Position numbers and translations under genes: made by a program. The notes beneath the pieces were generated by a model. That model made no database searches, was not told the origin of the DNA, and saw nothing but the letters and a program-made list of their open reading frames with translations. A DNA stretch of 13,735 bases from Ruminococcus sp. (GTDB taxonomy: Bacteria; Bacillota; Clostridia; Oscillospirales; Acutalibacteraceae), in NCBI GenBank assembly GCA_004556705.1, contig SFGA01000036.1:1-13735 (forward strand). Direction: 5' to 3'. Position 1 is the first letter of the stretch. Each line of letters starts with the position of its first letter. Shown here one piece after another: positions 7,011 to 13,644 of this stretch.

Positions 7011-9374
7011 TTATGCTTTAACTTCTTCCATTATGAACGCTTCGAGAATGTCGCCCTCCTTAATGTCGTTGAACTTTTCAAGTCCCACGCCGCACTCATA
7101 GCCCGAGGCAACCTCTTTTGCGTCCTCCTTGAAGCGTTTAAGAGAAGCGATAGCGTCCTCAAAGATAACAATACCGTCTCTTACAACTCTTATCTGTGAA
7201 TTTCTTGTGATTTTACCGTCAAGAACATACGAGCCTGCAATCATACCCGCCGAGGAAAGCTTGAACACGTTACGAACTTCTGCTCTGCCGAGAACAACCT
7301 CACGGAACTTCGGTGCGAGCATACCCTTGATAGCCGCTTCGAGTTCTTCGATACAATCGTAAATAACCCTGTACATTCTCATATCAACGCCGTCTCTCTC
7401 GGCAATTTCAGCCGCAACGGGGTCGGGACGAACATTGAAGCCTACGATAATTGCGTTAGATGCGTTTGCGAGCATAACATCGGACTCGTTAATTGCACCG
7501 ACGCTTCCGTGGATAACCTTGACCTTAACCTCGTCGTTTGAAAGCTTTTCAACGTTCTGTTTAACAGCCTCAACCGAGCCTTGAACATCAGCCTTAACGA
7601 TAATGTTAAGCTCCTTCATCTCGCCCTGAGAAATTGAGGAGAAAAGGTTGTCGAGAGTAACTTTCTGATACTGCTTGAATTCCTCTTCCTTAGCCTCTCT
7701 CTTTCTCTGCTCAACAAGTTCACGGGCAAGTCTTTCATCAGAAACGGCATCGAATGTGTCGCCTGCCTGCGGAACCTCCGCAAGTCCCATAATCTCAACG
7801 GGAACGGACGGTCCTGCCGAATCAAGCACCTTGCCGTTTTCGTTTGTCATAACTCTTACTCTGCCGACCGATGTGCCTGCAACTATTGTGTCGCCCGTTT
7901 TAAGCGTACCGTTCTGAACAAGCACGGTAGCAACGGGACCTCTGCCCTTATCAAGCTTAGCCTCAATAACGATACCCTTTGCGGCACGGTTCGGGTTAGC
8001 CTTTAATTCAAGCATTTCAGCAACAAGGTTGATTGACTCAAGCACCTTGTCAATACCCTGATGAGTTTTAGCCGAAACGGGGATGCAGATAACGTCGCCG
8101 CCCCATTCCTCGGGAACAAGATCATGCTCTGTAAGCTGCTGCATAATTCTGTCGGGAGAAGCGCCGGGCTTATCCATCTTATTGATTGCAACGATAATTG
8201 AAACGTTAGCTGCCTTTGCGTGGTTTATAGCCTCGATTGTCTGGGGCATAATACCGTCGTCAGCGGCAACAACAAGGATTGCAATATCCGTAGCCATTGC
8301 ACCTCTTGCACGCATTGAAGTAAACGCAGCGTGACCGGGGGTGTCAAGGAATGTGATTTTACCCTCGGAAGTCTGAACTCTGTATGCGCCGATATGCTGT
8401 GTGATACCGCCTGCCTCTGTGCTTGTAACCGAGGTATTACGGATAGCGTCGAGCAATGAGGTCTTACCGTGGTCAACGTGTCCCATAACAACAACGACGG
8501 GGTCACGGGGTTGAAGATCCTCTTCCGCATCGACCGTATCGTCGATAATTCTCTCCTCGATTGTAACAACGACCTCTTTTTCAACCTTTGCACCAAGCTC
8601 TGTTGCAACGATTTCAGCCGTATCGTAATCGATAACCTCGTTAACGGTTGCCATCATACCGAGTGCGAACAACTTTTTGATAACCTCTGCCGCCGTCATT
8701 TTAAGCAAAGCAGCAAGCTCGCCGACTGTAATTTCCTCGGGAACTGTAATTTTAATCTGCTTTTTAGCTCTTTCGGCAGCGATTCTCTTGAGTCTTTCAG
8801 CCTCGCTCTCGTGCTTGTGGCTTCTCATACCCTGCTTGCGATACTGCTTTGACTTCTGATTGAGCTTCTGCTTTCTTACAACATTGTCCGAGTTCCTGTC
8901 GTTAGCCGGAGCAATGTTTTCATATCTCTCATTGTACTTGTCAAGGTCAACCGAGCCTGCTCTTGTGTCAATGTGACGAACCTCGCCCTTTGTTCTTGAC
9001 TGCATGGGCTTGTTGGGGTCTTTAACCTTTTTCTTGGGAAGCTCCTGATTTGAAGCTTTATTTGTATCTGCCTTTTCGTTTGCTTTTGCAGCCGGCTTTT
9101 TGTCCGTCGGCTTTTTATCCGAAGCCTTTTTAGCCGCTTCTTTCTTCGGTGCAGGCTCTTTATTTTCCTTCTGCATTGCAAAATAATCGTCAAAGCTTTC
9201 AACCGAATGCTGCTTTGTCAAAACGTCGAAGATAACGTCCATTTCCTTATCTTCAAGCGTTGCCTGCGACTTCTTTTCGCCGTCAAAATATTTTCCCAAA
9301 AGCTCGATAAGAGCCTTACTCTGTATATTGAAGTCCTTTGCGACTTCGTTCAATTTATTCTTTTTAATCGCCAT
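7011..9374 (-). CDS. infB: Translation initiation factor IF-2
   Basis: IF-2 is the GTPase that brings initiator fMet-tRNA to the 30S subunit and promotes subunit joining. The 787-residue product has an IF2 N-terminal helical domain at 1-55, a lysine/alanine-rich low-complexity stretch at about 70-125, a second basic segment near 165-210, an IF2_N domain at about 208-260, then the G domain: GHVDHGKTS (298-306), AGGITQHIGAY (switch I), DTPG (344-347), NKMD (398-401) and SAK (G5). Domains II, III and the tRNA-binding C-terminal domain follow, ending in GDILEAFIMEE. The start has GGGAGG 8 bases upstream and lies 3 bases after the ylxQ stop, so the ribosome binding site lies within ylxQ. Length is normal for Clostridia. 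Confidence 0.98.
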   Translation of the reverse strand: MAIKKNKLNEVAKDFNIQSKALIELLGKYFDGEKKSQATLEDKEMDVIFDVLTKQHSVESFDDYFAMQKENKEPAPKKEAAKKASDKKPTDKKPAAKANEKADTNKASNQELPKKKVKDPNKPMQSRTKGEVRHIDTRAGSVDLDKYNERYENIAPANDRNSDNVVRKQKLNQKSKQYRKQGMRSHKHESEAERLKRIAAERAKKQIKITVPEEITVGELAALLKMTAAEVIKKLFALGMMATVNEVIDYDTAEIVATELGAKVEKEVVVTIEERIIDDTVDAEEDLQPRDPVVVVMGHVDHGKTSLLDAIRNTSVTSTEAGGITQHIGAYRVQTSEGKITFLDTPGHAAFTSMRARGAMATDIAILVVAADDGIMPQTIEAINHAKAANVSIIVAINKMDKPGASPDRIMQQLTEHDLVPEEWGGDVICIPVSAKTHQGIDKVLESINLVAEMLELKANPNRAAKGIVIEAKLDKGRGPVATVLVQNGTLKTGDTIVAGTSVGRVRVMTNENGKVLDSAGPSVPVEIMGLAEVPQAGDTFDAVSDERLARELVEQRKREAKEEEFKQYQKVTLDNLFSSISQGEMKELNIIVKADVQGSVEAVKQNVEKLSNDEVKVKVIHGSVGAINESDVMLANASNAIIVGFNVRPDPVAAEIAERDGVDMRMYRVIYDCIEELEAAIKGMLAPKFREVVLGRAEVRNVFKLSSAGMIAGSYVLDGKITRNSQIRVVRDGIVIFEDAIASLKRFKEDAKEVASGYECGVGLEKFNDIKEGDILEAFIMEEVKA

Positions 9375-9377
9375 GTA

Positions 9378-9686
9378 TTATTCCTCCCTTATGAGTTGTG
9401 TTAATCTTTCGGCAAAGCCTCTGTCATTGAGCGTTAAAACCGCCGTCGTCTTGTAGCCGAGCGACGCACCGAGTTCGTTCATTGTGCAATCGACAACCGT
9501 ACATTTCGCCTTGCCGGTTTCGCAAAGCCTGCTCATTTCGTTTTTGAGCCTTTCGGAAGCGTCTTGACTTAAAACACAAAGCCACGCTTTCTTTTCTTTA
9601 ATAGAAGCAACGCTTGCGTCGTGTCCGAGGCTTATCTTGTCTGCCCGTCTTGCCATTCCGAGCAAATTCAACGCTTTATTATTCAT
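9378..9686 (-). CDS. ylxQ: L7Ae-family (YlxQ-type) ribosomal/K-turn RNA-binding protein
   Basis: A 102-residue protein of the L7Ae/L30e fold, which in Firmicutes is encoded between ylxR and infB. The start MNNKALNLLGMARRADKISLGHD is the characteristic region, with the glycine-containing RNA-contact segment at about 10-22, followed by alternating helices and strands and the C-terminal GFAERLTQLIREE. Family members bind kink-turn RNA; the cellular role of YlxQ is not settled. I chose the start at 9686, not an upstream in-frame Met at 9839, because homology begins at MNNKAL and the extension lies inside ylxR. It overlaps ylxR by 8 bases (ATGAATAA). Its own ribosome binding site is weak, so coupling to ylxR translation is likely. 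Confidence 0.92.
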   Translation of the reverse strand: MNNKALNLLGMARRADKISLGHDASVASIKEKKAWLCVLSQDASERLKNEMSRLCETGKAKCTVVDCTMNELGASLGYKTTAVLTLNDRGFAERLTQLIREE

Positions 9687-9945
9687 TTTTAAGCTCGCTT
9701 TCCATAGCCTCATAGACCTCTGCGGGGATTGCACATTCAAACGCACGCTCAAGTCTCTTTGCCTTTTTAGCCTTTTCAAGACAGGAGACCTCGGGGCAAA
9801 TATATGCGCCTCTGCCGTTTTTCTTTCCCGTAAGGTCAAGGCTTATATCGCCGTCAGCGCTTTTTACGACACGAACAAGCTCCTTTTTGGGCTTTTGCTC
9901 CATACAACCTAAGCATTTTCGCATCGGGATTTTTTTGACCGCCAT
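9679..9945 (-). CDS. ylxR: YlxR-family RNA-binding protein (DUF448)
   Basis: An 88-residue protein with the family signature PMRKCLGCMEQKPKKELVRVV near the N-terminus and NGRGAYICPEVSCLEKAKK in the middle (residues about 43-61). The two cysteine pairs (CLGC and the Cys50/Cys55 region) and the GRGAY motif are typical of the family. YlxR proteins have been described as nucleic-acid binding and, in Bacillus, as a modulator of RNase P; I rely on memory for that. The gene has AGGAG upstream of the ATG and lies 42 bases after nusA, in the expected nusA-ylxR-ylxQ-infB order. Confidence 0.94.
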   Translation of the reverse strand: MAVKKIPMRKCLGCMEQKPKKELVRVVKSADGDISLDLTGKKNGRGAYICPEVSCLEKAKKAKRLERAFECAIPAEVYEAMESELKNE

Positions 9946-9987
9946 AATTTCATCTCCTGCCGATATAATAAGTAAATTGCTTTAAGA

Positions 9988-11037
9988 TTAACCCTCATAG
10001 AAACCGCTTTCGGGTTTAATGTCGATTTTCCAACCTGTAAGATGAGCCGCAAGACGAGCGTTCTGACCTTTGTTGCCGATAGCAAGCGAAAGCTGATGAT
10101 CGGGAACGGTAACGTGGCAAACCTTATTTTCCGCATCCTCGATTTCGACCTTGAGAACATTTGCCGGAGCAAGAGCCGCCGCAATGAACTCCTCGGGATT
10201 TTCGCTGTAATTTATAATGTCAATCTTCTCGCCGCCGAGAATGTCAACAATCTGATTTACTCTTGAGCCCTTAGGACCTATGCAAGCGCCGATAGCGTCA
10301 ACATTTTCATCCTTTGAGTGAACGGCAATCTTTGTTCTTGCGCCTGCCTCACGTGCAACCGAGTCAATGATAACCGTGCCCTCGTAAATTTCGGGAACTT
10401 CGAGTTCAAAAAGACGTCTTACAAGACCGGGATGCCTTCTTGAAATCATAGCCTTAGGACCTTTATCCGTGTTCTTAACGTCAACGATAAATACCTTTAT
10501 AAGCTGATCCTCATGAAGTACCTCGTCGGGAACCTGCTCCGATTTCGGAAGAATAGCCTCAGCCTTACCGATTTCAAGCGTAGCGTTGCCCGTAACGGGA
10601 TCGACACGCTGAACCTTAGCTGTAACAAGCTCCTGATTCTTTGACTGGAACTCCTCGAGAATCATACCCTTTTCAGCGTCTCTGATACCCTGACGGATAA
10701 CGTGCTTTGCAGTCTGAGCCGCAATTCTGCCGAAGTCCTTTTTGCTGAGCTTAACCTTAACAATGTCGCCAACCTTGTATTTTTTCTTTATTTCCTGTGC
10801 GTCCTCAAGTGAAATTTCCATATCGGGGTCAACAACCTCGTCAACTACCGTGCGGCAGTAATATACGTTCATTTCGCTTTTCTCGGGGTCGATTTCACAA
10901 GTGATAACGTCCTTACCGTTGTACTCCTTTTTGATTGCTACGACAATCGCATTCTGAATTTTCTCATAGAGATATTCAGCAGGAATACCCTTTTCCTTTT
11001 CCATAATCGCAACTGCTTCAAAAAATTCCTTATTCAT
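9988..11037 (-). CDS. nusA: Transcription termination/antitermination factor NusA
   Basis: NusA binds RNA polymerase and nascent RNA and adjusts pausing, termination and antitermination. The 349-residue product has the N-terminal polymerase-binding domain (1 to about 125, starting MNKEFFEAVAIMEKEKGIP), an S1 domain (about 130-200), and two KH domains with GxxG-type loops in IGPKGSRVNQI and IGNKGQNARLAAHL. The acidic C-terminal repeats of E. coli NusA are absent, as usual for Firmicutes. Start 11037 is preferred over an in-frame Met eight codons upstream because GGAGG lies at a suitable distance and the family starts with MNxEF. It overlaps rimP by 8 bases (ATGAATAA). Confidence 0.97.
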   Translation of the reverse strand: MNKEFFEAVAIMEKEKGIPAEYLYEKIQNAIVVAIKKEYNGKDVITCEIDPEKSEMNVYYCRTVVDEVVDPDMEISLEDAQEIKKKYKVGDIVKVKLSKKDFGRIAAQTAKHVIRQGIRDAEKGMILEEFQSKNQELVTAKVQRVDPVTGNATLEIGKAEAILPKSEQVPDEVLHEDQLIKVFIVDVKNTDKGPKAMISRRHPGLVRRLFELEVPEIYEGTVIIDSVAREAGARTKIAVHSKDENVDAIGACIGPKGSRVNQIVDILGGEKIDIINYSENPEEFIAAALAPANVLKVEIEDAENKVCHVTVPDHQLSLAIGNKGQNARLAAHLTGWKIDIKPESGFYEG

Positions 11038-11521
11038 CTTTTTCAAAACCTCCAAAATCATCGAGCTTTACCCACGATGCTTCTTTTTTATTAAATTCAA
11101 CCGTCTCTCCGTTTTCGAGAGTCATTGAAATATTGCCGTTGTCATAAGAGGCGAGAGTGCCCTTGTACTCACGCTTGCCGTTTAAGGCGTGAATGAACTT
11201 AACCATAATTTTTTCGCCGAGATACTTTTCAAAATGAAAATCTCTTGTCAATTCTCTTTCGATACCGGGCGACTGAACCTGCAAAGAATAGCTCTGCTCA
11301 ATCGGGTCAAGCCTGTCAAGCGGCTCGTCGATAGCGTGGCTCATATTAACGCAGTCGTCAATGTCAACGGGTCTGTCCTCTCTGTCAACAATAATACGAA
11401 GATACCGGTTGACGCCCTCCTTCTGAAAGCGAACGTCCCAAAGCACCAAACCGAGCTCGTCGGCAAGCGGCTTTGCAATGTCCCACACAACAGAAACGGT
11501 GTTCTTTTTCTTTTCTGCCAT
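11030..11521 (-). CDS. rimP: Ribosome maturation factor RimP
   Basis: RimP assists assembly of the 30S subunit. The 163-residue product has the N-terminal alpha/beta domain (LADELGLVLWDVRFQKEG, then YLRIIVDRED) and the signature near SYSLQVQSPGIERELTRD, followed by an Sm-like beta barrel (GEKIMVKFI to WVKLDD). It is the first gene of the packed operon. AGGAGG lies seven bases before the ATG and directly after the leader hairpin. The last codons GATGAATAA contain the nusA start. Confidence 0.96.
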   Translation of the reverse strand: MAEKKKNTVSVVWDIAKPLADELGLVLWDVRFQKEGVNRYLRIIVDREDRPVDIDDCVNMSHAIDEPLDRLDPIEQSYSLQVQSPGIERELTRDFHFEKYLGEKIMVKFIHALNGKREYKGTLASYDNGNISMTLENGETVEFNKKEASWVKLDDFGGFEKDE

Positions 11522-11541
11522 AATTCCTCCTATAAAATTAA

Positions 11542-11566
11542 GAGAGCGGGTTTGAAACCCACTCTC
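11542..11566 (-). promoter_or_regulatory. Leader hairpin just upstream of the rimP ribosome binding site (attenuator or terminator candidate)
   Basis: On the minus strand GAGAGTGGGTTT and AAACCCGCTCTC form a nearly perfect 12-base inverted repeat around a central C; in RNA about 10 pairs with a small loop. One position pairs only as G-U in the minus transcript and would be a C-A mismatch on the + strand, which points to a role in the rimP transcript. It is followed by UUAAUUUUAU and then AGGAGG. It may be an attenuator of the operon, a translation-control hairpin, or the terminator of the small gene upstream. Confidence 0.65.
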
Positions 11567-11591
11567 AGCTTAATCATATTCGTACTTTGAC

Positions 11592-11620
11592 ATAATAACA
11601 CATATCATATTATTTTGCAA
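11592..11620 (-). promoter_or_regulatory. Probable sigma-A promoter of the rimP-ribF operon (extended -10)
   Basis: On the minus strand: TTGCAA (-35, 11615-11620), a 17-base spacer, and TATTAT (-10, 11592-11597) with TG one base before it, making an extended -10. Transcription would begin near 11585, giving a leader of about 64 bases that consists largely of the hairpin at 11542-11566. Confidence 0.6.
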
Positions 11621-11651
11621 GCCTTTTTTGCATATTTTAATAGTATATATA

Positions 11652-11831
11652 TTATAAGTCGTCTGCGTCCTGTATCGGTCTGTCAACCTCCGTCGGATTT
11701 CCCGTATAGCTTCCGAGCACGTCGGAGGGTATTCCGTCGCCCGAGCCGTCCCAAATTTCAGCGAATTCCGCAGTCAGCTTATCGACCTTTTGGGCGACCT
11801 CTTTGCGTGATTTTTTGTTCTTTTTACTCAT
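11652..11831 (-). CDS. Hypothetical 59-residue protein
   Basis: An open frame of 59 residues from ATG at 11831 with AAGGGG eight bases upstream and a TAA stop at 11652. The protein has a very basic N-terminus (MSKKNKKSRK), a helical middle (EVAQKVDKLTAEFAEIW) and a polar, acidic C-terminus: DGSGDGIPSDVLGSYTG, then NPTEVDRPIQDADDL. The coding pattern looks real: good ribosome binding site, codon use like its neighbours, and a distinct domain layout. The GSYTG and QDADDL segments remind me of small conserved proteins in Clostridia, but I cannot name a family or function. There is no signal peptide or membrane segment. It lies 130 bases upstream of rimP on the same strand, with the rimP promoter between. 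Confidence 0.75.
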   Translation of the reverse strand: MSKKNKKSRKEVAQKVDKLTAEFAEIWDGSGDGIPSDVLGSYTGNPTEVDRPIQDADDL

Positions 11832-11926
11832 AATTCAATCCCCTTAAATAGCGTTTGCTTTATTAGTATTGGCAAAAAATTTAATAAAATTTATACTGAT
11901 TTTTGATAAATTATTCCACAATTCTG

Positions 11927-11955
11927 TTGACATTGAATTGCCAAACTGTTATAAT
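11927..11955 (+). promoter_or_regulatory. Consensus sigma-A promoter of the surface protein gene
   Basis: TTGACA (11927-11932), a 17-base spacer, and TATAAT (11950-11955) preceded by TGT (extended -10). This is a perfect match in both boxes. Transcription would begin near 11962, giving a leader of about 56 bases with a small GCCT-ATCG-AGGC hairpin (11979-11990). The 186-base region from 11832 to 12017 also serves as upstream DNA for the divergent small gene; I found no convincing minus-strand promoter in it. Confidence 0.9.
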
Positions 11956-12017
11956 TCAATTTGTATAAAAGAGATTATGCCTATCGAGGCGTTAATGTAG
12001 AAGGGAAATAGCGTGAT

Positions 12018-12935
12018 ATGAAAAAAGTAATGTCAGTTTTGGTTGTTTTGTCATTGTTGTTCACGGTTTGCGTTCCGGCATTTGCAGGTGCTAATGTTGA
12101 TGCGTTGACCGAAGCTCAGCAAAAGGAGATTGCAGGTCTTGTTTTGGCTGCTGTTGAAAAGGGCTATGATCCTGAAACAATCGGCGGTAGAAAGTTGATT
12201 AAGGACAGCGTAATTGCAGGCATTACCGATTATGCGGCATATAAAACGGCTTATGAGAGCGACGCCGAGTCAATCAAGGCAATTGTTTCGGAGGCTGTTA
12301 CGGCAGTTAAGAATGACACAGGCTTCTCGCAGAGTGCGGCCGCTTCCCTTACAACGCTCCTTGCAGGTGCAATAATCGACGTTATTAACCCGACAGAAAC
12401 AACAACAGGCGGTACTACAAAACCCTCGACGCCCGATCCTGAGCTCAGTGAGGAGCTTCAAAAATACGTTGACGTTCTTTCAAAGCTTAACGCTAAGCAG
12501 ATTGAAAGCGTGCTCGTTTCCCTTATAGGCAATAAGGTTATCACCGTTGACGACGGCAAGGCTATCGTCAATGCGCTTTATAAAAATAAGACAATCAATG
12601 CTGAAGAAAAAGAAACAATTTTGAAGGCTATCACTTCGGACGAGGCTTCGACAGGCGTGCTTGACGAAATTTTCAAGGGCTACACACCGTCTGACCTCGC
12701 ACAGCTGTTCAGAGGCTTCGGCGACTCTATCAGCACAATTACTTCTGCTCTCGCAGGTCTCCTTAAAGGCAACAGCAACGGCGATAACGGCGGCAACGGT
12801 AGCGGAAGCGGTAACACATCTAACCCGACTGACATTCCCGCAACAGGCGACTATGCAATTCCTGCGGTCGCAGCGGTAGCACTCGCAGCAGGCGTTGCTC
12901 TTGTTCTTACAAGAAAAAAGCATGACGACGAATAA
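12018..12935 (+). CDS. Secreted helical protein with sortase-like (IPATGD) C-terminal anchor
   Basis: A 305-residue protein not recognised by name. It has a signal peptide (MKKVMSVLVVLSLLFTVCVPAFA, probable cleavage after Ala23), a helical region (about 24-121), a T/P-rich linker (122-141), a second helical region (143-248), a G/N/S-rich linker (249-272), the sorting-type motif IPATGD (273-278), a hydrophobic stretch (280-297) and a charged tail RKKHDDE. This layout fits display on the cell wall by sortase, with a variant motif instead of LPXTG; membrane anchoring without sortase is the alternative. Residues 172-187 and 190-205 form a degenerate 18-residue tandem repeat (N-K-x-I-x-x-[DE]-[DE] ... 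I-[VL]-x-A-[LI]). A purine-rich AAGGGA lies about 12 bases before the ATG, a long spacing. It stands alone between a consensus promoter and a strong terminator. No sortase is in the window; function unknown. Confidence 0.88.
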   Translation: MKKVMSVLVVLSLLFTVCVPAFAGANVDALTEAQQKEIAGLVLAAVEKGYDPETIGGRKLIKDSVIAGITDYAAYKTAYESDAESIKAIVSEAVTAVKNDTGFSQSAAASLTTLLAGAIIDVINPTETTTGGTTKPSTPDPELSEELQKYVDVLSKLNAKQIESVLVSLIGNKVITVDDGKAIVNALYKNKTINAEEKETILKAITSDEASTGVLDEIFKGYTPSDLAQLFRGFGDSISTITSALAGLLKGNSNGDNGGNGSGSGNTSNPTDIPATGDYAIPAVAAVALAAGVALVLTRKKHDDE

Positions 12936-12970
12936 TTAAAATCGTTTTATAAAATTACATAGCAAATTTC

Positions 12971-13001
12971 GACGCACTCCTTGAGTGCGTCTTTTGTTTT
13001 T
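12971..13001 (+). terminator. Intrinsic terminator of the surface protein gene
   Basis: GACGCACTC (12971-12979), loop CTT, GAGTGCGTC (12983-12991), then TTTTGTTTTT. A 9-pair stem with U tract, 36 bases after the stop codon. The T tract is also the start of repeat module A. Confidence 0.92.
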
Positions 13002-13128
13002 GTTAGCTTGCTCCCGCCGTTAAACGACAACAAATCAACGTTGACAAATAATTATATTTTTATATTATATCGTAGGGGCGAACTGTGTTCGCCCGTTTTT
13101 ATTTGCTATGAATTGACTGGCGACCGCA
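12992..13128 (+). repeat. Repeat module A, copy 1
   Basis: Similar over about 137 bases to 13333-13470, from TTTTGTTTTTGTTAGCTTGC to GGCGACCGCA, with differences concentrated in the AT-rich middle and identity over the last 60 or so bases. It contains the hairpin GGGCGAAC-TGT-GTTCGCCC (13076-13094) followed by GTTTTT, which looks like a terminator. An 11-base inverted repeat CGTAGGGGCGA (13071-13081) / TCGCCCCTACG (13131-13141) frames its right part. Confidence 0.85.
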
Positions 13129-13134
13129 GGTCGC

Positions 13135-13233
13135 CCCTACGGTCGCATAAATTTTCAAATTTGATGAAACACAGGCTCCCTCTGACGAGGGAGCTGTTGA
13201 GCGTAGCGAAACTGAGGGAGAGAAAGCAATAAA
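13135..13233 (+). repeat. Repeat module D, copy 1
   Basis: These 99 bases are identical to 13637-13735. The module has the hairpin GCTCCCTC-TGAC-GAGGGAGC (13175-13194), a quasi-palindromic core (GAGCGTAGCGAA) and the tail CTGAGGGAGAGAAAGCAATA. A variant with another core is inverted at 126-190. Confidence 0.92.
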
Positions 13234-13294
13234 AAACGCCAGCTCCCTTTACAAGGGAGCCTTTGTCGGACAACCGCAAGGGTTGTCCCTACGG
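13231..13294 (+). repeat. Repeat module C, copy 1
   Basis: Sixty-four bases matching 13581-13644 with one difference (T13266 against A13616). Two hairpins: GCTCCCTT-TAC-AAGGGAGC (13242-13260) and GGACAACC-GCAAG-GGTTGTCC (13268-13288), ending in CCCTACGG, which is also the first part of module D. Confidence 0.92.
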
Positions 13295-13332
13295 GTTGAT
13301 ATTAAATTCAATTTGACAGCAACCGAAAGCAG

Positions 13333-13470
13333 TTTTGTTTTTGTTAGCTTGCTGCCGCCGTTAAATCACAACAAATCAACGATTACAAAACAGTTACATT
13401 TTTTTATTATATCGTAGGGGCGAACTGTGTTCGCCCGTTTTTATTTGCTATGAATTGACTGGCGACCGCA
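13333..13470 (+). repeat. Repeat module A, copy 2 (right arm lost)
   Basis: Second copy of module A with the hairpin GGGCGAAC-TGT-GTTCGCCC at 13418-13436 and the left inverted repeat CGTAGGGGCGA at 13413-13423. It stops after GCGACCGCA: the right hairpin arm GGTCGC and TCGCCCCTACG present in copy 1 are missing and another repeat begins instead. Confidence 0.85.
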
Positions 13471-13562
13471 CATTCAGCCTCCCTTGTGTAAAGGGAGGTG
13501 CCGAACGAACGTGAGGCGGAGGGATTGTAAGGTTGATTTTATATGATTTTATAAAATCCCTC
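13471..13562 (+). repeat. Palindromic repeat, GGTG/CGGAGGG type (copy iii) with AT-rich tail
   Basis: Hairpin CCTCCCTT-GTGTA-AAGGGAGG (13478-13498), then a core and CGGAGGGATTGT (13517-13528), a tail identical to the minus-strand tail at 211-222. A perfect 14-base palindrome GATTTTATAAAATC lies at 13545-13558, and GAGGGATT near 13520 can pair with AATCCCTC at 13555-13562. No gene is visible. Confidence 0.7.
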
Positions 13563-13580
13563 AGTCATTTTTTTGTTCCA

Positions 13581-13644
13581 AAAAAACGCCAGCTCCCTTT
13601 ACAAGGGAGCCTTTGACGGACAACCGCAAGGGTTGTCCCTACGG
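13581..13644 (+). repeat. Repeat module C, copy 2
   Basis: Second copy of module C with hairpins at 13592-13610 and 13618-13638. Unlike copy 1 it runs directly into module D through the shared CCCTACGG. Confidence 0.92.

Noticed and set aside
12480..12923. Cysteine-rich minus-strand frame opposite the surface protein gene
   Set aside because: Its cysteines come from reverse reading of GCA/ACA-rich codons; the plus-strand gene has promoter, signal peptide and terminator.
12981..13232. Plus-strand open frame of 83 residues in the repeat tract
   Set aside because: It begins inside the terminator and runs through the hairpins of modules A and D, and its product has no protein-like features.
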